DNA of 64,000 bases from DASRJG01 sp964647625 (lineage in GTDB: Bacteria > Acidobacteriota > Polarisedimenticolia > Polarisedimenticolales > DASRJG01), in contig CAZYHZ010000017.1 in assembly GCA_964647625.1 (NCBI GenBank), positions 1-64,000 on the forward strand, in the 5' to 3' direction. Position 1 is the first letter of the stretch, and each line of letters opens with the position of its first letter. The position numbers and the translations under genes were made by a program. The notes beneath the pieces were generated by a model. The model worked only from the letters and a program-made list of their open reading frames with translations, had not been told where the DNA came from and did not search any database. This document shows positions 56,955 through 64,000 of the stretch, in pieces.

Positions 56955-57031
56955 TGGCGGAGCCGACGGGGCTCGAACCCGCGACCTCCGGAGTGACAGT
57001 CCGGTGTGCTAACCAACTGCACTACGGCTCC
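56955..57031 (-). tRNA. tRNA-Asp (GTC)
   Basis: 77 bases including an encoded CCA. Acceptor stem GGAGCCG/CGGCTCC, D arm with AGTTGGTTAGCA, anticodon loop CTGTCAC with anticodon GTC, T arm GGTTCGAGCCC. Discriminator base G, as for tRNA-Asp. It is 57 bases upstream of tRNA-Val on the same strand, in reverse order of coordinates. Confidence 0.95.
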
Positions 57032-57088
57032 GCGACACGAAAAACCCGTGGATCATAGCATCCGACCCTCGCAATTCAAGGCGGCCGG

Positions 57089-57164
57089 TGGTGGGCGGTA
57101 CCGGACTCGAACCGATGACGACCTGCGTGTAAGACAGGTGCTCTACCAGCTGAGCTAACCGCCC
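57089..57164 (-). tRNA. tRNA-Val (TAC)
   Basis: 76 bases including an encoded CCA. Acceptor GGGCGGT/ACCGCCC, D arm AGCTCAGCTGGTAGAGCA, anticodon loop CTTACAC with anticodon TAC, T arm GGTTCGAGTCC. Discriminator A. It is probably cotranscribed with tRNA-Asp, from the right-hand side. Confidence 0.95.
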
Positions 57165-57187
57165 GCGACGAGTCTAGCCTGGGCGCC

Positions 57188-57193
57188 TATACT
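57188..57193 (+). promoter_or_regulatory. -10 box, leaderless type, before the CarboxypepD_reg protein
   Basis: TATACT seven bases before the ATG at 57201 with no SD. Confidence 0.5.
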
Positions 57194-57200
57194 CGGTCAC

Positions 57201-58052
57201 ATGCACGTTGCGGGGATATTCGGCGCGGTTCTGAGCCTCCTCCTCGCCGCGGACCCTGCAGTGCCGACCGAACAGCCTCCCGCCGCGACGCCGGCTCCAT
57301 CCCCCGCACCGACGTCGTCGGCAACGCCGGAAGCACCAGCACCGGCCGCGACGGCGCCAGCGCCTCCGCCGGCAGCTCCGGCGGCACAGTCGCACGCGGG
57401 GCAGATGCGGGGCACGGTCACCTACGGGCGCAATCAGCCGTCCGCCGGAGCGATGGTGATCGTCCGTCCCGAAAGCGCGCCGACGCCGATCCGCGCGGCG
57501 ACGACGGGCGCCGCAGGAGGCTTCGCTTTCGACGGCCTGACGGATGGCGTCTACCGCGCGGACGTCTCGCGGGAGGGGTACGCGCCGGTGCTCAAGCCCG
57601 GCATCGTCGTGCGAGCGCCGTTTCGCGCGATCTTCGAGGTCGTGCTTCAGAAGGGGAATGCAACGCCGGAACCGGCACCGGCCGCGGACGGCGCCGCGGC
57701 GCTGTCGGGCACTGTCCGAGCGTCCGCGGGCGCCGCGTTACCTGAAGCTCACGTGAGATTGACGAGGCCCGATGGAACCGTCGACGGACGGAGCGTGGAC
57801 AGCGACGTCAAGGGCGCGTTCGCGCTCAGCGATCTTCGCGCGGGGCGCTGGCATCTCGAGATCCAGGCTGCGGGGTTCCTGCCGCTCAGAACGGATCTCG
57901 ATCTGGCGTCGGACGTATCGCTCGAGGCGCAACTCGCGTCGCAACCGGCGGACTACAAGCCGCCGGCGCGGGATCTGCTCTTGCCTGAGGACGTCATCCC
58001 CCCCAAGAGCACGGCTTCGCCAGGCGCTGGCGAGGCCGGATCAGGACATTAG
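57201..58052 (+). CDS. secreted protein with two carboxypeptidase-regulatory-like domains
   Basis: 283 residues. Signal sequence followed by a Pro/Ala/Thr-rich linker (residues 20-65). Two beta-sandwich domains of the CarboxypepD_reg type, about 67-150 (GTVTYGRNQPSAGAMVIVRP; FDGLTDGVYRADVSREGYAP) and about 168-245 (SGTVRASAGAALPEAHVRLT; LSDLRAGRWHLEIQAAGFLP). Such domains give structure to surface proteins in Acidobacteriota and Bacteroidota. There is no enzyme domain. A TATACT box lies seven bases before the ATG. The stop overlaps the convergent gene. Confidence 0.75.
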   Translation: MHVAGIFGAVLSLLLAADPAVPTEQPPAATPAPSPAPTSSATPEAPAPAATAPAPPPAAPAAQSHAGQMRGTVTYGRNQPSAGAMVIVRPESAPTPIRAATTGAAGGFAFDGLTDGVYRADVSREGYAPVLKPGIVVRAPFRAIFEVVLQKGNATPEPAPAADGAAALSGTVRASAGAALPEAHVRLTRPDGTVDGRSVDSDVKGAFALSDLRAGRWHLEIQAAGFLPLRTDLDLASDVSLEAQLASQPADYKPPARDLLLPEDVIPPKSTASPGAGEAGSGH

Positions 58053-58528
58053 TGACCCACTCGCCAGAAGTACGTCGCTCTCGTGTTGTGGCTGACCGCA
58101 GCGAACGCATCTGAGGTCTCCCATCGCCCGGGACTTCCCAAAGATCGTTGCTGACACTTCATGATTCGATATCCCTCGCACGTGTCCGAAGTGTTCAGGA
58201 GGACCGGAGGCCACCACTTGGCCTCTGGGCTCCGCGGAAACGGAACGCTCGTGTCCGGGACGTCTTTACACGCCTCGGCGAGCTCTCGTGCGCCGGCATC
58301 GCCGAACCTGAATGCTCCCCACGTCTCGTTCGTATCGAGGTCGTGGAGCAACCGAATGTCCGTGGCGTCCGACGCGATCCAGGACGGCAGCCAACCGCGC
58401 GAAATCGCATCGCCGCTCTCGGCCAGTCTTGCGAAGTTCTCTTCTCGACGGTCATCGCAGACCTGGAGCAAGAGGAAGACGACGATCACGATCAGAAGAG
58501 GACCGATGATGCCGAGGCCCTTCAGCAT
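58049..58528 (-). CDS. membrane-anchored protein with YbbD-head-like domain
   Basis: 159 residues. One N-terminal helix (GIIGPLLIVIVVFLLLQVC) anchors a domain with GWLPSWIASDATDIRLLHDL then DTNETWGAFRF, the pattern I associate with YbbD head-like domains of small secreted proteins (P-x-S-A-T-x-I...DLDTN-x-x-W-x-x-F). The C-terminal part has C-x-G-Y-R-I-M-K-C. Function unknown; it ends convergently with the gene at 57201. Confidence 0.6.
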   Translation of the reverse strand: MLKGLGIIGPLLIVIVVFLLLQVCDDRREENFARLAESGDAISRGWLPSWIASDATDIRLLHDLDTNETWGAFRFGDAGARELAEACKDVPDTSVPFPRSPEAKWWPPVLLNTSDTCEGYRIMKCQQRSLGSPGRWETSDAFAAVSHNTRATYFWRVGH

Positions 58529-58554
58529 GAGCTTCCGTCAATCACCCACCGGGT

Positions 58555-59712
58555 TCACTTCACCGCCGGCGTCCCTTTGACCGCGAAGTAGCCGCGCCGC
58601 GCGCGCACGGTCCAATCGAGATTCGAGGCCTTCACCTCGAGCTTGATGAAGCGGCCGTCCCACGTCGTGTTCGTCGTCGCGTACGAGATATAGTACTGAC
58701 GCCGCAGCTCCTCGGCGATCTTCTTGTAGACCTCAGCGAGCTCTTTGGCCTTGCCGACGAAGTAGGCGCGTGCGCCGGTCGTGTCCGAGAACTCCTTGAG
58801 GACGCCCTTCTTCACGTCGCCCAGCCCGATGCCGTAGATCAGCACGTTCTGGGCCTTGGCTTCTTCGATGATCCGCTTGTACGCGAACTGGCTCGAGGTG
58901 TCTTCGCCGTCCGTCAAGAGGATGATCGCCTTGCGCCCGTCGATCCCCGACAGCTTCCGGAACGCGGCGTGCAGCGCGTCGTACAGGGCCGTGGAGCCGA
59001 GCGCCTCGGTGCTCGAGACGGACTGCTTCAGAAGCGTCTGATCGGAGGTGAGGTCTTGGAGCAGGAACACCTTGTCATCGAAGTCGATGACCAGGGCCTT
59101 GTCCTGGGGGCGCAGCGTCTCGACGAACGACGACGCGGCGGCGTGGACCTCGTCCATCGAGTCGCGCATCGACCCCGAGCTGTCGAGCACGATGGCCATC
59201 GTGATCGGGCGGTCCTCGAGGCTGAACTCGCGGATCGTCTGCTCGACGCCGTCTTCGAAAACCTTGAACGTGTCCTTCGTGAGGTCCCCCAGCAGCTGGT
59301 CGGACTTGTCGCGCACGGTGACCCAGAGGAGGACACGGTTGACCTCCTCGAACGATTCGATCGACAGCTTGCGCGTGACGATGACGTCGCTGACCGAGAA
59401 GCCTTCCTTGTGGTACATCACGGCCCGGATCACCCAGGCGCGGCTGACCTCGCCGAAATCGTGCACGCACTCGTAGGGAGGCTCGCGGTCGACGAAGATG
59501 ACCTTGTCCTGGACGAGGAACTCGACGCGGTCGACGTCGGCAGGAGAGTCGACGTGCGCGTCGGCGTGGATCTTCGTGCGGCCGAGGACGAAATCGTCGG
59601 CGATCGGAGCGGTGATCTTGATCGCGAACCCCTTGCGGCGATCGGCGGTGTCCTGAGCCGCGGCCGAGGTCGCCACGACGAGCAGGGCCAAGACGAGGAG
59701 CATTCGCTTCAT
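58555..59712 (-). CDS. secreted von Willebrand factor A protein (acidobacterial VWFA-related type)
   Basis: 385 residues; the ATG overlaps the TPR gene stop. Signal sequence, an N-terminal beta domain (VDSPADVDRVEFLVQDKVIF) and a VWA domain with complete MIDAS: AIVLDSSGSMRDSMDEV (D-x-S-x-S, about 172), TALYDALHAAF (Thr) and ILLTDGEDTSSQF (Asp, about 262). The order signal-beta-VWA and the C-terminal RARRGYFAVKG match the VWFA-related proteins known mainly from Acidobacteriota. It is cotranscribed with the TPR gene and may work with the neighbouring MacB transporter. Confidence 0.85.
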   Translation of the reverse strand: MKRMLLVLALLVVATSAAAQDTADRRKGFAIKITAPIADDFVLGRTKIHADAHVDSPADVDRVEFLVQDKVIFVDREPPYECVHDFGEVSRAWVIRAVMYHKEGFSVSDVIVTRKLSIESFEEVNRVLLWVTVRDKSDQLLGDLTKDTFKVFEDGVEQTIREFSLEDRPITMAIVLDSSGSMRDSMDEVHAAASSFVETLRPQDKALVIDFDDKVFLLQDLTSDQTLLKQSVSSTEALGSTALYDALHAAFRKLSGIDGRKAIILLTDGEDTSSQFAYKRIIEEAKAQNVLIYGIGLGDVKKGVLKEFSDTTGARAYFVGKAKELAEVYKKIAEELRRQYYISYATTNTTWDGRFIKLEVKASNLDWTVRARRGYFAVKGTPAVK

Positions 59713-61157
59713 GGCGCGCTCCCCGTGGGCAGGCTCGCCAGCACGCGCCGGACCAACTCCGCCGCGTCGCCGGAGGGGTTGGCCTCGAGATAGGTCTTGT
59801 AGGCGGCCTCGGCCTCGGCCGTCTTCCCGGCACGCAGCAGCGTGTTTCCGAGGTATAGGCGGGCCAGAGGCTGCGCCGAGTCGATCGCGAGCGCGCGCTC
59901 GAAGGCGGCCTTCGCGTTGACGTCGTCTCCCATCCGCGCGAGGGACGCACCGTCGTTGACCTCGAGGTCCGCGCGGGGCGCCGCCTTGGCCAGCGCGGCG
60001 TAGGCGACGTGCGCGTCCTGGAACCGTCCGGCGCGGAACAGGTAGAAGGCGAGCGGCTCGGTCGGCGCGGCGGAGTCCGCGGCGAGCAGCTCGGCCGCGC
60101 GGTCGTAGTGGCCGCGCTCGGCTTCGAGGGTCGCGAGCTGAGCGCGCGTCTCGGCGGTCGCACCACCGGCGCCGACGGTCTTCTCGAGCTCGGCCGAGCG
60201 GTCGCGCTCGGCGGCGAACGCCTCACGCTGCTTGGTCAAGGCGTTCCGCGTCGTCCGGTCGAGGCGCGTGTCGGCGAGGGCCGCGTCGATGTGATCGAGC
60301 GCCCCGGCGTAGTCGCCGTGCCTCCTCGCGATCTCGGCGAGACCGGCGCAGGCCCCCGGATGCGACGGGTCGATCGCGATCGCCGCCTGGTAGGCGCTTT
60401 CCGCGGCCGTGACCGAGTTCATGCGCAACAGAACGTCGCCGAGCGTGGCGCGGTGGGCGGGATCCTTCGGCTCGAGGTCGATGGCCTTCCGGATCGTGGC
60501 GACCGCTTCGTTCGAGAACCCCATGCGGCCGTACGCCGCTGCCAGGCGGTTCAGCCCCGGCCCGAAATCCGGCTTGACCGAAACCGCCTCGACGAGAAGC
60601 TTCACGGCGTCGTCGAGCTTGCCTTCACGAAGGTAGAGATCGCCGAGATGCGTATACGCCGGTGCGAATCCTTTGTCGCTCGCCAGCGCGCGCGTGAACA
60701 GCGAGACCGCCTTCTCACGATCGGCGGTCGCGTCGGCGATTCGCGCCATGCCGTCTAAGGCCGGCGCGAACTCCGGCCTCAGCTTTTCGGCCTTGACGTA
60801 GTACGGCTGGGCCTCGTCGGTGTCTCCCATCGCGAGGAGGGCGTCGCCGGCCGAGACGTTGGCCTGGAGGCGATCGGGCTCGAGATCGAGCGCGACCTTG
60901 TAGGCGTCGATCGCCTCGGCGTAGCGCCGGTCGCCGGCCAGAGCGAGCCCCAGGTAATAGTTCGACGGGAACGAGTTCAGGCTGATCGCCGAGGCCTTCT
61001 TCAGCGCTTCGACGGCCCCCTTGTAGTCGGCGCGGTTGTATGCCGCCACGCCTTCGTTCAGGAGCCGGAACGCTTCCTTGCGGACCTCGATGGCGTTGCC
61101 CGCGTGCGCGACCGTGTACGCCGCCGCCAGGACCAAACCGCCGAGGGCTTTCCGCAC
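59709..61157 (-). CDS. periplasmic TPR protein
   Basis: 482 residues from a GTG. Signal sequence (LGGLVLAAAYTVAHAGNAIE), then at least ten TPR helix pairs (for example GVAAYNRADYKGAVEALKKA, NYYLGLALAGDRRYAEAIDA, AGLAEIARRHGDYAGALDHI). No enzyme domain. TAGACT seven bases before the GTG suggests its own leaderless promoter. The VWA gene follows by a 4-base overlap, so the two form an operon. Confidence 0.8.
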   Translation of the reverse strand: MRKALGGLVLAAAYTVAHAGNAIEVRKEAFRLLNEGVAAYNRADYKGAVEALKKASAISLNSFPSNYYLGLALAGDRRYAEAIDAYKVALDLEPDRLQANVSAGDALLAMGDTDEAQPYYVKAEKLRPEFAPALDGMARIADATADREKAVSLFTRALASDKGFAPAYTHLGDLYLREGKLDDAVKLLVEAVSVKPDFGPGLNRLAAAYGRMGFSNEAVATIRKAIDLEPKDPAHRATLGDVLLRMNSVTAAESAYQAAIAIDPSHPGACAGLAEIARRHGDYAGALDHIDAALADTRLDRTTRNALTKQREAFAAERDRSAELEKTVGAGGATAETRAQLATLEAERGHYDRAAELLAADSAAPTEPLAFYLFRAGRFQDAHVAYAALAKAAPRADLEVNDGASLARMGDDVNAKAAFERALAIDSAQPLARLYLGNTLLRAGKTAEAEAAYKTYLEANPSGDAAELVRRVLASLPTGSAP

Positions 61158-61164
61158 ACCGCTC

Positions 61165-61170
61165 AGTCTA
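61165..61170 (-). promoter_or_regulatory. -10 box of the periplasmic TPR gene, leaderless type
   Basis: TAGACT on the minus strand, seven bases before the GTG start at 61157. Confidence 0.45.
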
Positions 61171-61172
61171 GG

Positions 61173-61889
61173 CTAGTGAGAGGTGTCCCGCACGATCGTG
61201 CCGTCGCGGATTTCGACGATTCGTCCCGCGCGCTTGGCCAGCGCCGCGTCGTGCGTGATCACGATCATCGTGCGCCCCTGGTGCCAGAGGTCTTCGAACA
61301 GGGACATGACGTCGCCGCCCGACGACGTGTCGAGATTGCCCGTCGGCTCGTCGGCCAGGACGATGTCGGGGTTCATCGCGAGCGCCCGCGCCACCGCCAC
61401 GCGCTGCATCTGTCCGCCCGACAGCTCGGTCGGCCGGTGCTCCATGCGCTCGCCCAATCCCACCTTCTCGAGCAGCTCGCGCACCCGCTCCTTGCGCTGG
61501 CCTTTCGGGATGCCGCCGAACATCATGGGCATCTCGACGTTCTCGGCGGAGGTGATCTGCGGCAGCAGGTTGAAGTTCTGGAACACGAACCCGACGCGCT
61601 CGTTCCGGATTCTCGCCAGCTCGTTGCGGTCGAGCCCGGCGACTTCCTTGTCCCGCAGCAGGTACGTCCCGCCGCTCGGCGTGTCGAGACAGCCGACGAG
61701 ATTCATGAGCGTGGATTTCCCGGAGCCCGACGGGCCGACGATGGCGACGAACTCGCCGGCGCCGATCGTCAGGTCGACGCCCTTCAACGCCTCGACCCGG
61801 ATCTTGCCGGTGTCGTAGACCTTCCGGATTCCGGACATCGCGATGACGGACTTCGTGTACGTCCGGGGCTGCTCGAGGAGGGCGCTCAT
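61173..61889 (-). CDS. MacB/LolD-type ABC transporter ATP-binding protein
   Basis: 238 residues. Walker A GPSGSGKSTLMNLVGCLD, Q-loop FVFQNFNLLPQI, ABC signature LSGGQMQRVAVARALAM and Walker B DIVLADEPTGNLD, with the H-loop in MIVITHDAALAKR. The MacB/LolD/FtsE subgroup is recognised by GLDRNELARIRNERVGFVFQ. It drives the two permeases encoded just upstream at 61897 and 63158. The stop is 12 bases before the TPR start region. It likely exports lipoproteins, peptides or other envelope cargo. Confidence 0.94.
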   Translation of the reverse strand: MSALLEQPRTYTKSVIAMSGIRKVYDTGKIRVEALKGVDLTIGAGEFVAIVGPSGSGKSTLMNLVGCLDTPSGGTYLLRDKEVAGLDRNELARIRNERVGFVFQNFNLLPQITSAENVEMPMMFGGIPKGQRKERVRELLEKVGLGERMEHRPTELSGGQMQRVAVARALAMNPDIVLADEPTGNLDTSSGGDVMSLFEDLWHQGRTMIVITHDAALAKRAGRIVEIRDGTIVRDTSH

Positions 61890-61896
61890 CGGGACC

Positions 61897-63150
61897 TCAT
61901 TCGTAGCGCAGGGTTTGCGCGGGATCGATCGTAGCGGCGCGGCGCGCGGGGAAGTACGCCGCGAGGAGGCCGATGAGCCCCAGCACGCCGGCGGAGATCA
62001 CCCCGACGGCGGGCGAGAGCGTCGGCTTCCCGAGAAATTCCAGCGCCTGGTTCCCCTCGACCGGGACGAACCCAAGGCCGATGATGATCACCATCGCGAC
62101 GAGAAGCCCCAAAAGACCGCCGAAGATCGTGTAGGCCAGCCCCTCGAGGAGCAGCGGCGCGGTGATCCACGACGGGCGCGCGCCGAGGGCCATCTTCACG
62201 CCGATCTCGCGCGTGCGCTCCTTGACCGTCGCGTACATGATGTTCGCGACTCCGACGCCCCCGATCATCAGCGTCAGCCCCCCGATCACGCCGAGGAACG
62301 CCTGGATGCCGATCAGGATGTTGGCCATGACCTTTTGACCCTGGACGGTGTTCCACGTGCGGATCGCGCGGTCGTCGTCGGGATCGAAGGCGTATTTGCC
62401 GGCGAAGACCTTCCGCATCTCTTCGAGATCTTGCGACATCATCTTGGGGTCCGCGGGCCTGACGACCAGGTTCGCCAGGTACTTGCGACCGATCTGGGCC
62501 TGGAACGTCGTCGTCGGGATGACCGCGTGGTTCTTGTCCGGCCCGCCGTACGTGCCCATCTGGAGGCGCTTCTGGAGCACCCCGATGATCACGTAGGGCG
62601 AGCCGTTGATCTGCATCGTCTTGCCCACGGGGTCCATGTCGCCGAACAGATCGTGGGACAGGTCGTCCCCGAGAAAGACCACCCGCCGGCGTAGCGCGAC
62701 GTCGTCGTCGGTCAGGAACCGGCCTCCGGGCTTGGGGACGTGATTCCTGAGGTCGCCGTAGGCGGCGTCGGTGCCGACGAGCTGCGCGTTGACCGTTTTC
62801 CGGCCGTAGGTGAAGTTCGCGCCCCACGTCACGAACTCGCCGATGACGCCGTTGAACGCCGGCACGCGCTCCTTGAGCAGCGCGACGTCTTCGGGCAGGA
62901 AGTGCAGGCTCCGGCCGGCGGGAAGCCCCTGCCAGACCTTGGTCGTCTCGCTCGCCCACACGATGCCGATTCCCGAGCCCATGCCGCGGTTCGCCGTGGA
63001 GAGCTGCTCGCGCAGTCCTTGCCCGAAGGCGAGGAGGAGCAGAAGGGAGACCGACCCCCACGTGATCGACGCGATCGTCAGCACGGCGCGCTTCCGCTGG
63101 AGTCGTGACGACGCTAGAAACAGATTGAAGACGACGCCGAGCCCGCGCAT
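61897..63150 (-). CDS. MacB-type ABC transporter permease
   Basis: 417 residues; ATG at 63150 with AGGAG four bases upstream, preferred to the GTG at 63153. FtsX-like permease: N-terminal helix (AVLTIASITWGSVSLLLLLA), a large periplasmic MacB core (VFLGDDLSHDLFGDMDPVGK and VIIGVLQKRLQMG) and three C-terminal helices (LTLMIGGVGVANIMYATVKE, TREIGVKMALGARPSWI). The gene ends 7 bases before the ATP-binding gene start. The second permease of the same family lies upstream, so two MacB-like proteins share one ATPase. Confidence 0.92.
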   Translation of the reverse strand: MRGLGVVFNLFLASSRLQRKRAVLTIASITWGSVSLLLLLAFGQGLREQLSTANRGMGSGIGIVWASETTKVWQGLPAGRSLHFLPEDVALLKERVPAFNGVIGEFVTWGANFTYGRKTVNAQLVGTDAAYGDLRNHVPKPGGRFLTDDDVALRRRVVFLGDDLSHDLFGDMDPVGKTMQINGSPYVIIGVLQKRLQMGTYGGPDKNHAVIPTTTFQAQIGRKYLANLVVRPADPKMMSQDLEEMRKVFAGKYAFDPDDDRAIRTWNTVQGQKVMANILIGIQAFLGVIGGLTLMIGGVGVANIMYATVKERTREIGVKMALGARPSWITAPLLLEGLAYTIFGGLLGLLVAMVIIIGLGFVPVEGNQALEFLGKPTLSPAVGVISAGVLGLIGLLAAYFPARRAATIDPAQTLRYE

Positions 63151-63157
63151 CACGCTC

Positions 63158-64000
63158 CTAAAGCTTCATCGCCACGACGGGGTCGAGCCGGGCCGCGTCG
63201 CGCGCGGGGAAGTAACCCGCGAGAAGTCCGACGAATCCCAGGAGGCTCGCCGTGATCGTCGCCACGAGCGGCGAGACGGTGGGGTTGCCCACGAAGTCGG
63301 TGAATCCGAGGGACGGGAAGATCGCGCAGATGCCGAACGTGAGGCCGAGCCCGATCGTGCCGCCGACGCCCGTGATCAACAGGGTCTCGAGCATGAACTG
63401 GAGGAGGATCGAGCCGGGCCGCGCGCCGAGCGCCATCTTGATCCCGATCTCACGGGTCCGCTCCTCGACGACGACGTTCATGATGTTCGACACGCCGATC
63501 CCGCCGACGACGAGCGTCAACGAGCCGACGATGCCGAGGAACGATCGGAACGCGAGCATGAACGTGTCGAGGAACTGGAAGTTCTCGGTCGTGTCCCAGA
63601 TCCCGATGGCTTCCTTGTCCTTGGGATCGAATCGGTGCTTGGCGGCCGCGATCTCGAGCACTTGCGCCTTGAGCGCATCGGTGCGCTTCGCGTCCTTGGC
63701 CTTGAAAATGAATTCGTCGACGTATTTCTCGCCGGTCAGCGTCCGGTGCGTACTTCCGGGAATGAACGCGTTGTCCTTGTCGCGGCCGCTGTAGCTCGAA
63801 TCTTGCGGCTTCTTGACCATGACGCCGATGACGAGAAACGGCGAGCCGTTCAAGTAGATGGTCTTGCCGACCGGATCGGCCTTCCCGAACACGGTTTCGG
63901 CGAGGTCGTTGCCCAGAAAGACGACGCGCTTCCGGCCGTCCCAGTCGCGCTCGTCGATCCAGCGCCCGCCGTCGACCGGGACGATCGTGCGCAGCGAGGC
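63158..64000 (-). CDS. MacB-type ABC transporter permease, start beyond the window
   Basis: The reading frame is open to the window edge; 280 codons are visible and the N-terminus is missing. Visible parts are the periplasmic core (VVFLGNDLAETVFGKADPVG, VIGVMVKKPQDSSYSGRDKD) and the FtsX helices (LTLVVGGIGVSNIMNVVVEE, TREIGIKMALGARPGS). It has the same C-terminal pattern as the permease downstream, ending YFPARDAARLDPVVAMKL. It is a paralogue of that gene and its probable partner. Confidence 0.92.
   Translation of the reverse strand, partial: ASLRTIVPVDGGRWIDERDWDGRKRVVFLGNDLAETVFGKADPVGKTIYLNGSPFLVIGVMVKKPQDSSYSGRDKDNAFIPGSTHRTLTGEKYVDEFIFKAKDAKRTDALKAQVLEIAAAKHRFDPKDKEAIGIWDTTENFQFLDTFMLAFRSFLGIVGSLTLVVGGIGVSNIMNVVVEERTREIGIKMALGARPGSILLQFMLETLLITGVGGTIGLGLTFGICAIFPSLGFTDFVGNPTVSPLVATITASLLGFVGLLAGYFPARDAARLDPVVAMKL

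Noticed and set aside
1..64000. CRISPR array or prophage.
   Set aside because: No regularly spaced short direct repeats with unique spacers and no phage structural genes were seen; the repeated stretches present are palindromes and coding-sequence duplications.

Overview
The window is about 64 kb of high-GC bacterial DNA from an aerobic, diderm heterotroph. Acidobacteriota is the likeliest source: it has a VWFA-related protein of the acidobacterial type, alternative-complex-III (ACIII)-like genes, sulfatase-TPR and TolB-amidohydrolase proteins, and many secreted TPR proteins. That assignment is an inference from gene content. There is no rRNA, phage or complete insertion sequence. Two tRNAs (Asp, Val) lie near 57 kb.

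Layout. 1-2.6 kb (+): the 3' part of an aa3-type cytochrome c oxidase operon in the order subunit I (partial), III, IV, two tiny membrane ORFs, then subunit II. 2.6-4.8 kb (-): small accessory genes (VapBC, YdeI, YjbR, a DUF2442/DUF4160 pair). 4.9-9.75 kb (-): a decayed gene fragment, a small secreted protein, and an operon of TPR protein, Mrp-type ATPase, zinc-ribbon/PCP_red protein and radical SAM/SPASM protein with a PCP_red tail. 9.87-10.1 kb (+): a structured small RNA whose 14-nt segment complements the 3' end of 16S rRNA. 10.1-11.4 kb (-): redoxin, cupin and DUF4242 genes. 11.4-23.25 kb (-): one long operon, read from 23.25 kb downward, encoding ActA-, ActB- and ActE-like proteins, a CydA-like bd-oxidase subunit, three further membrane or periplasmic cytochromes c, a tandem universal stress protein carrying three PCP_red-like segments, and a GNAT protein.

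23.3-29.6 kb carries genes that support respiration: DoxX, SCO1, ferrochelatase (HemH), protoporphyrinogen oxidase (HemY type) and heme A synthase (CtaA). 29.6-47 kb is mixed housekeeping and signalling: CDF transporter, sulfatase-TPR, EamA, a PLP trans-sulfuration enzyme, response regulator, TolB-amidohydrolase, two PilZ paralogues, GT2, an alkyltransferase-like protein, GGDEF and SWIM-SNF2. 47-50 kb has a GATase-like protein and a tandem DsbA protein; 50.2-52.5 kb is a lutABC lactate-utilisation operon, ended by a 195-bp, nearly perfect palindrome. 52.7-64 kb is mostly secreted or envelope proteins, ending with a MacB-type ABC exporter that runs off the window.

How it fits together. The most striking element is the 14.2-23.25 kb operon. 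It has the peripheral ACIII modules (pentaheme ActA, Mo-like/FeS ActB, lipoprotein cytochrome ActE), but the NrfD-type quinol-binding subunits ActC/ActF and the ActD linker are absent and a CydA-like protein with cytochromes c stands in their place. This looks like a chimeric respiratory complex. A second theme is the PCP_red domain, seen in the radical SAM protein, its zinc-ribbon neighbour, the stress protein of the respiratory operon and a gene remnant. A third is transcriptional: at least 14 genes have a -10-like hexamer 6-9 nt before the start codon, which predicts leaderless mRNAs, while many secreted-protein genes have ordinary Shine-Dalgarno sites.
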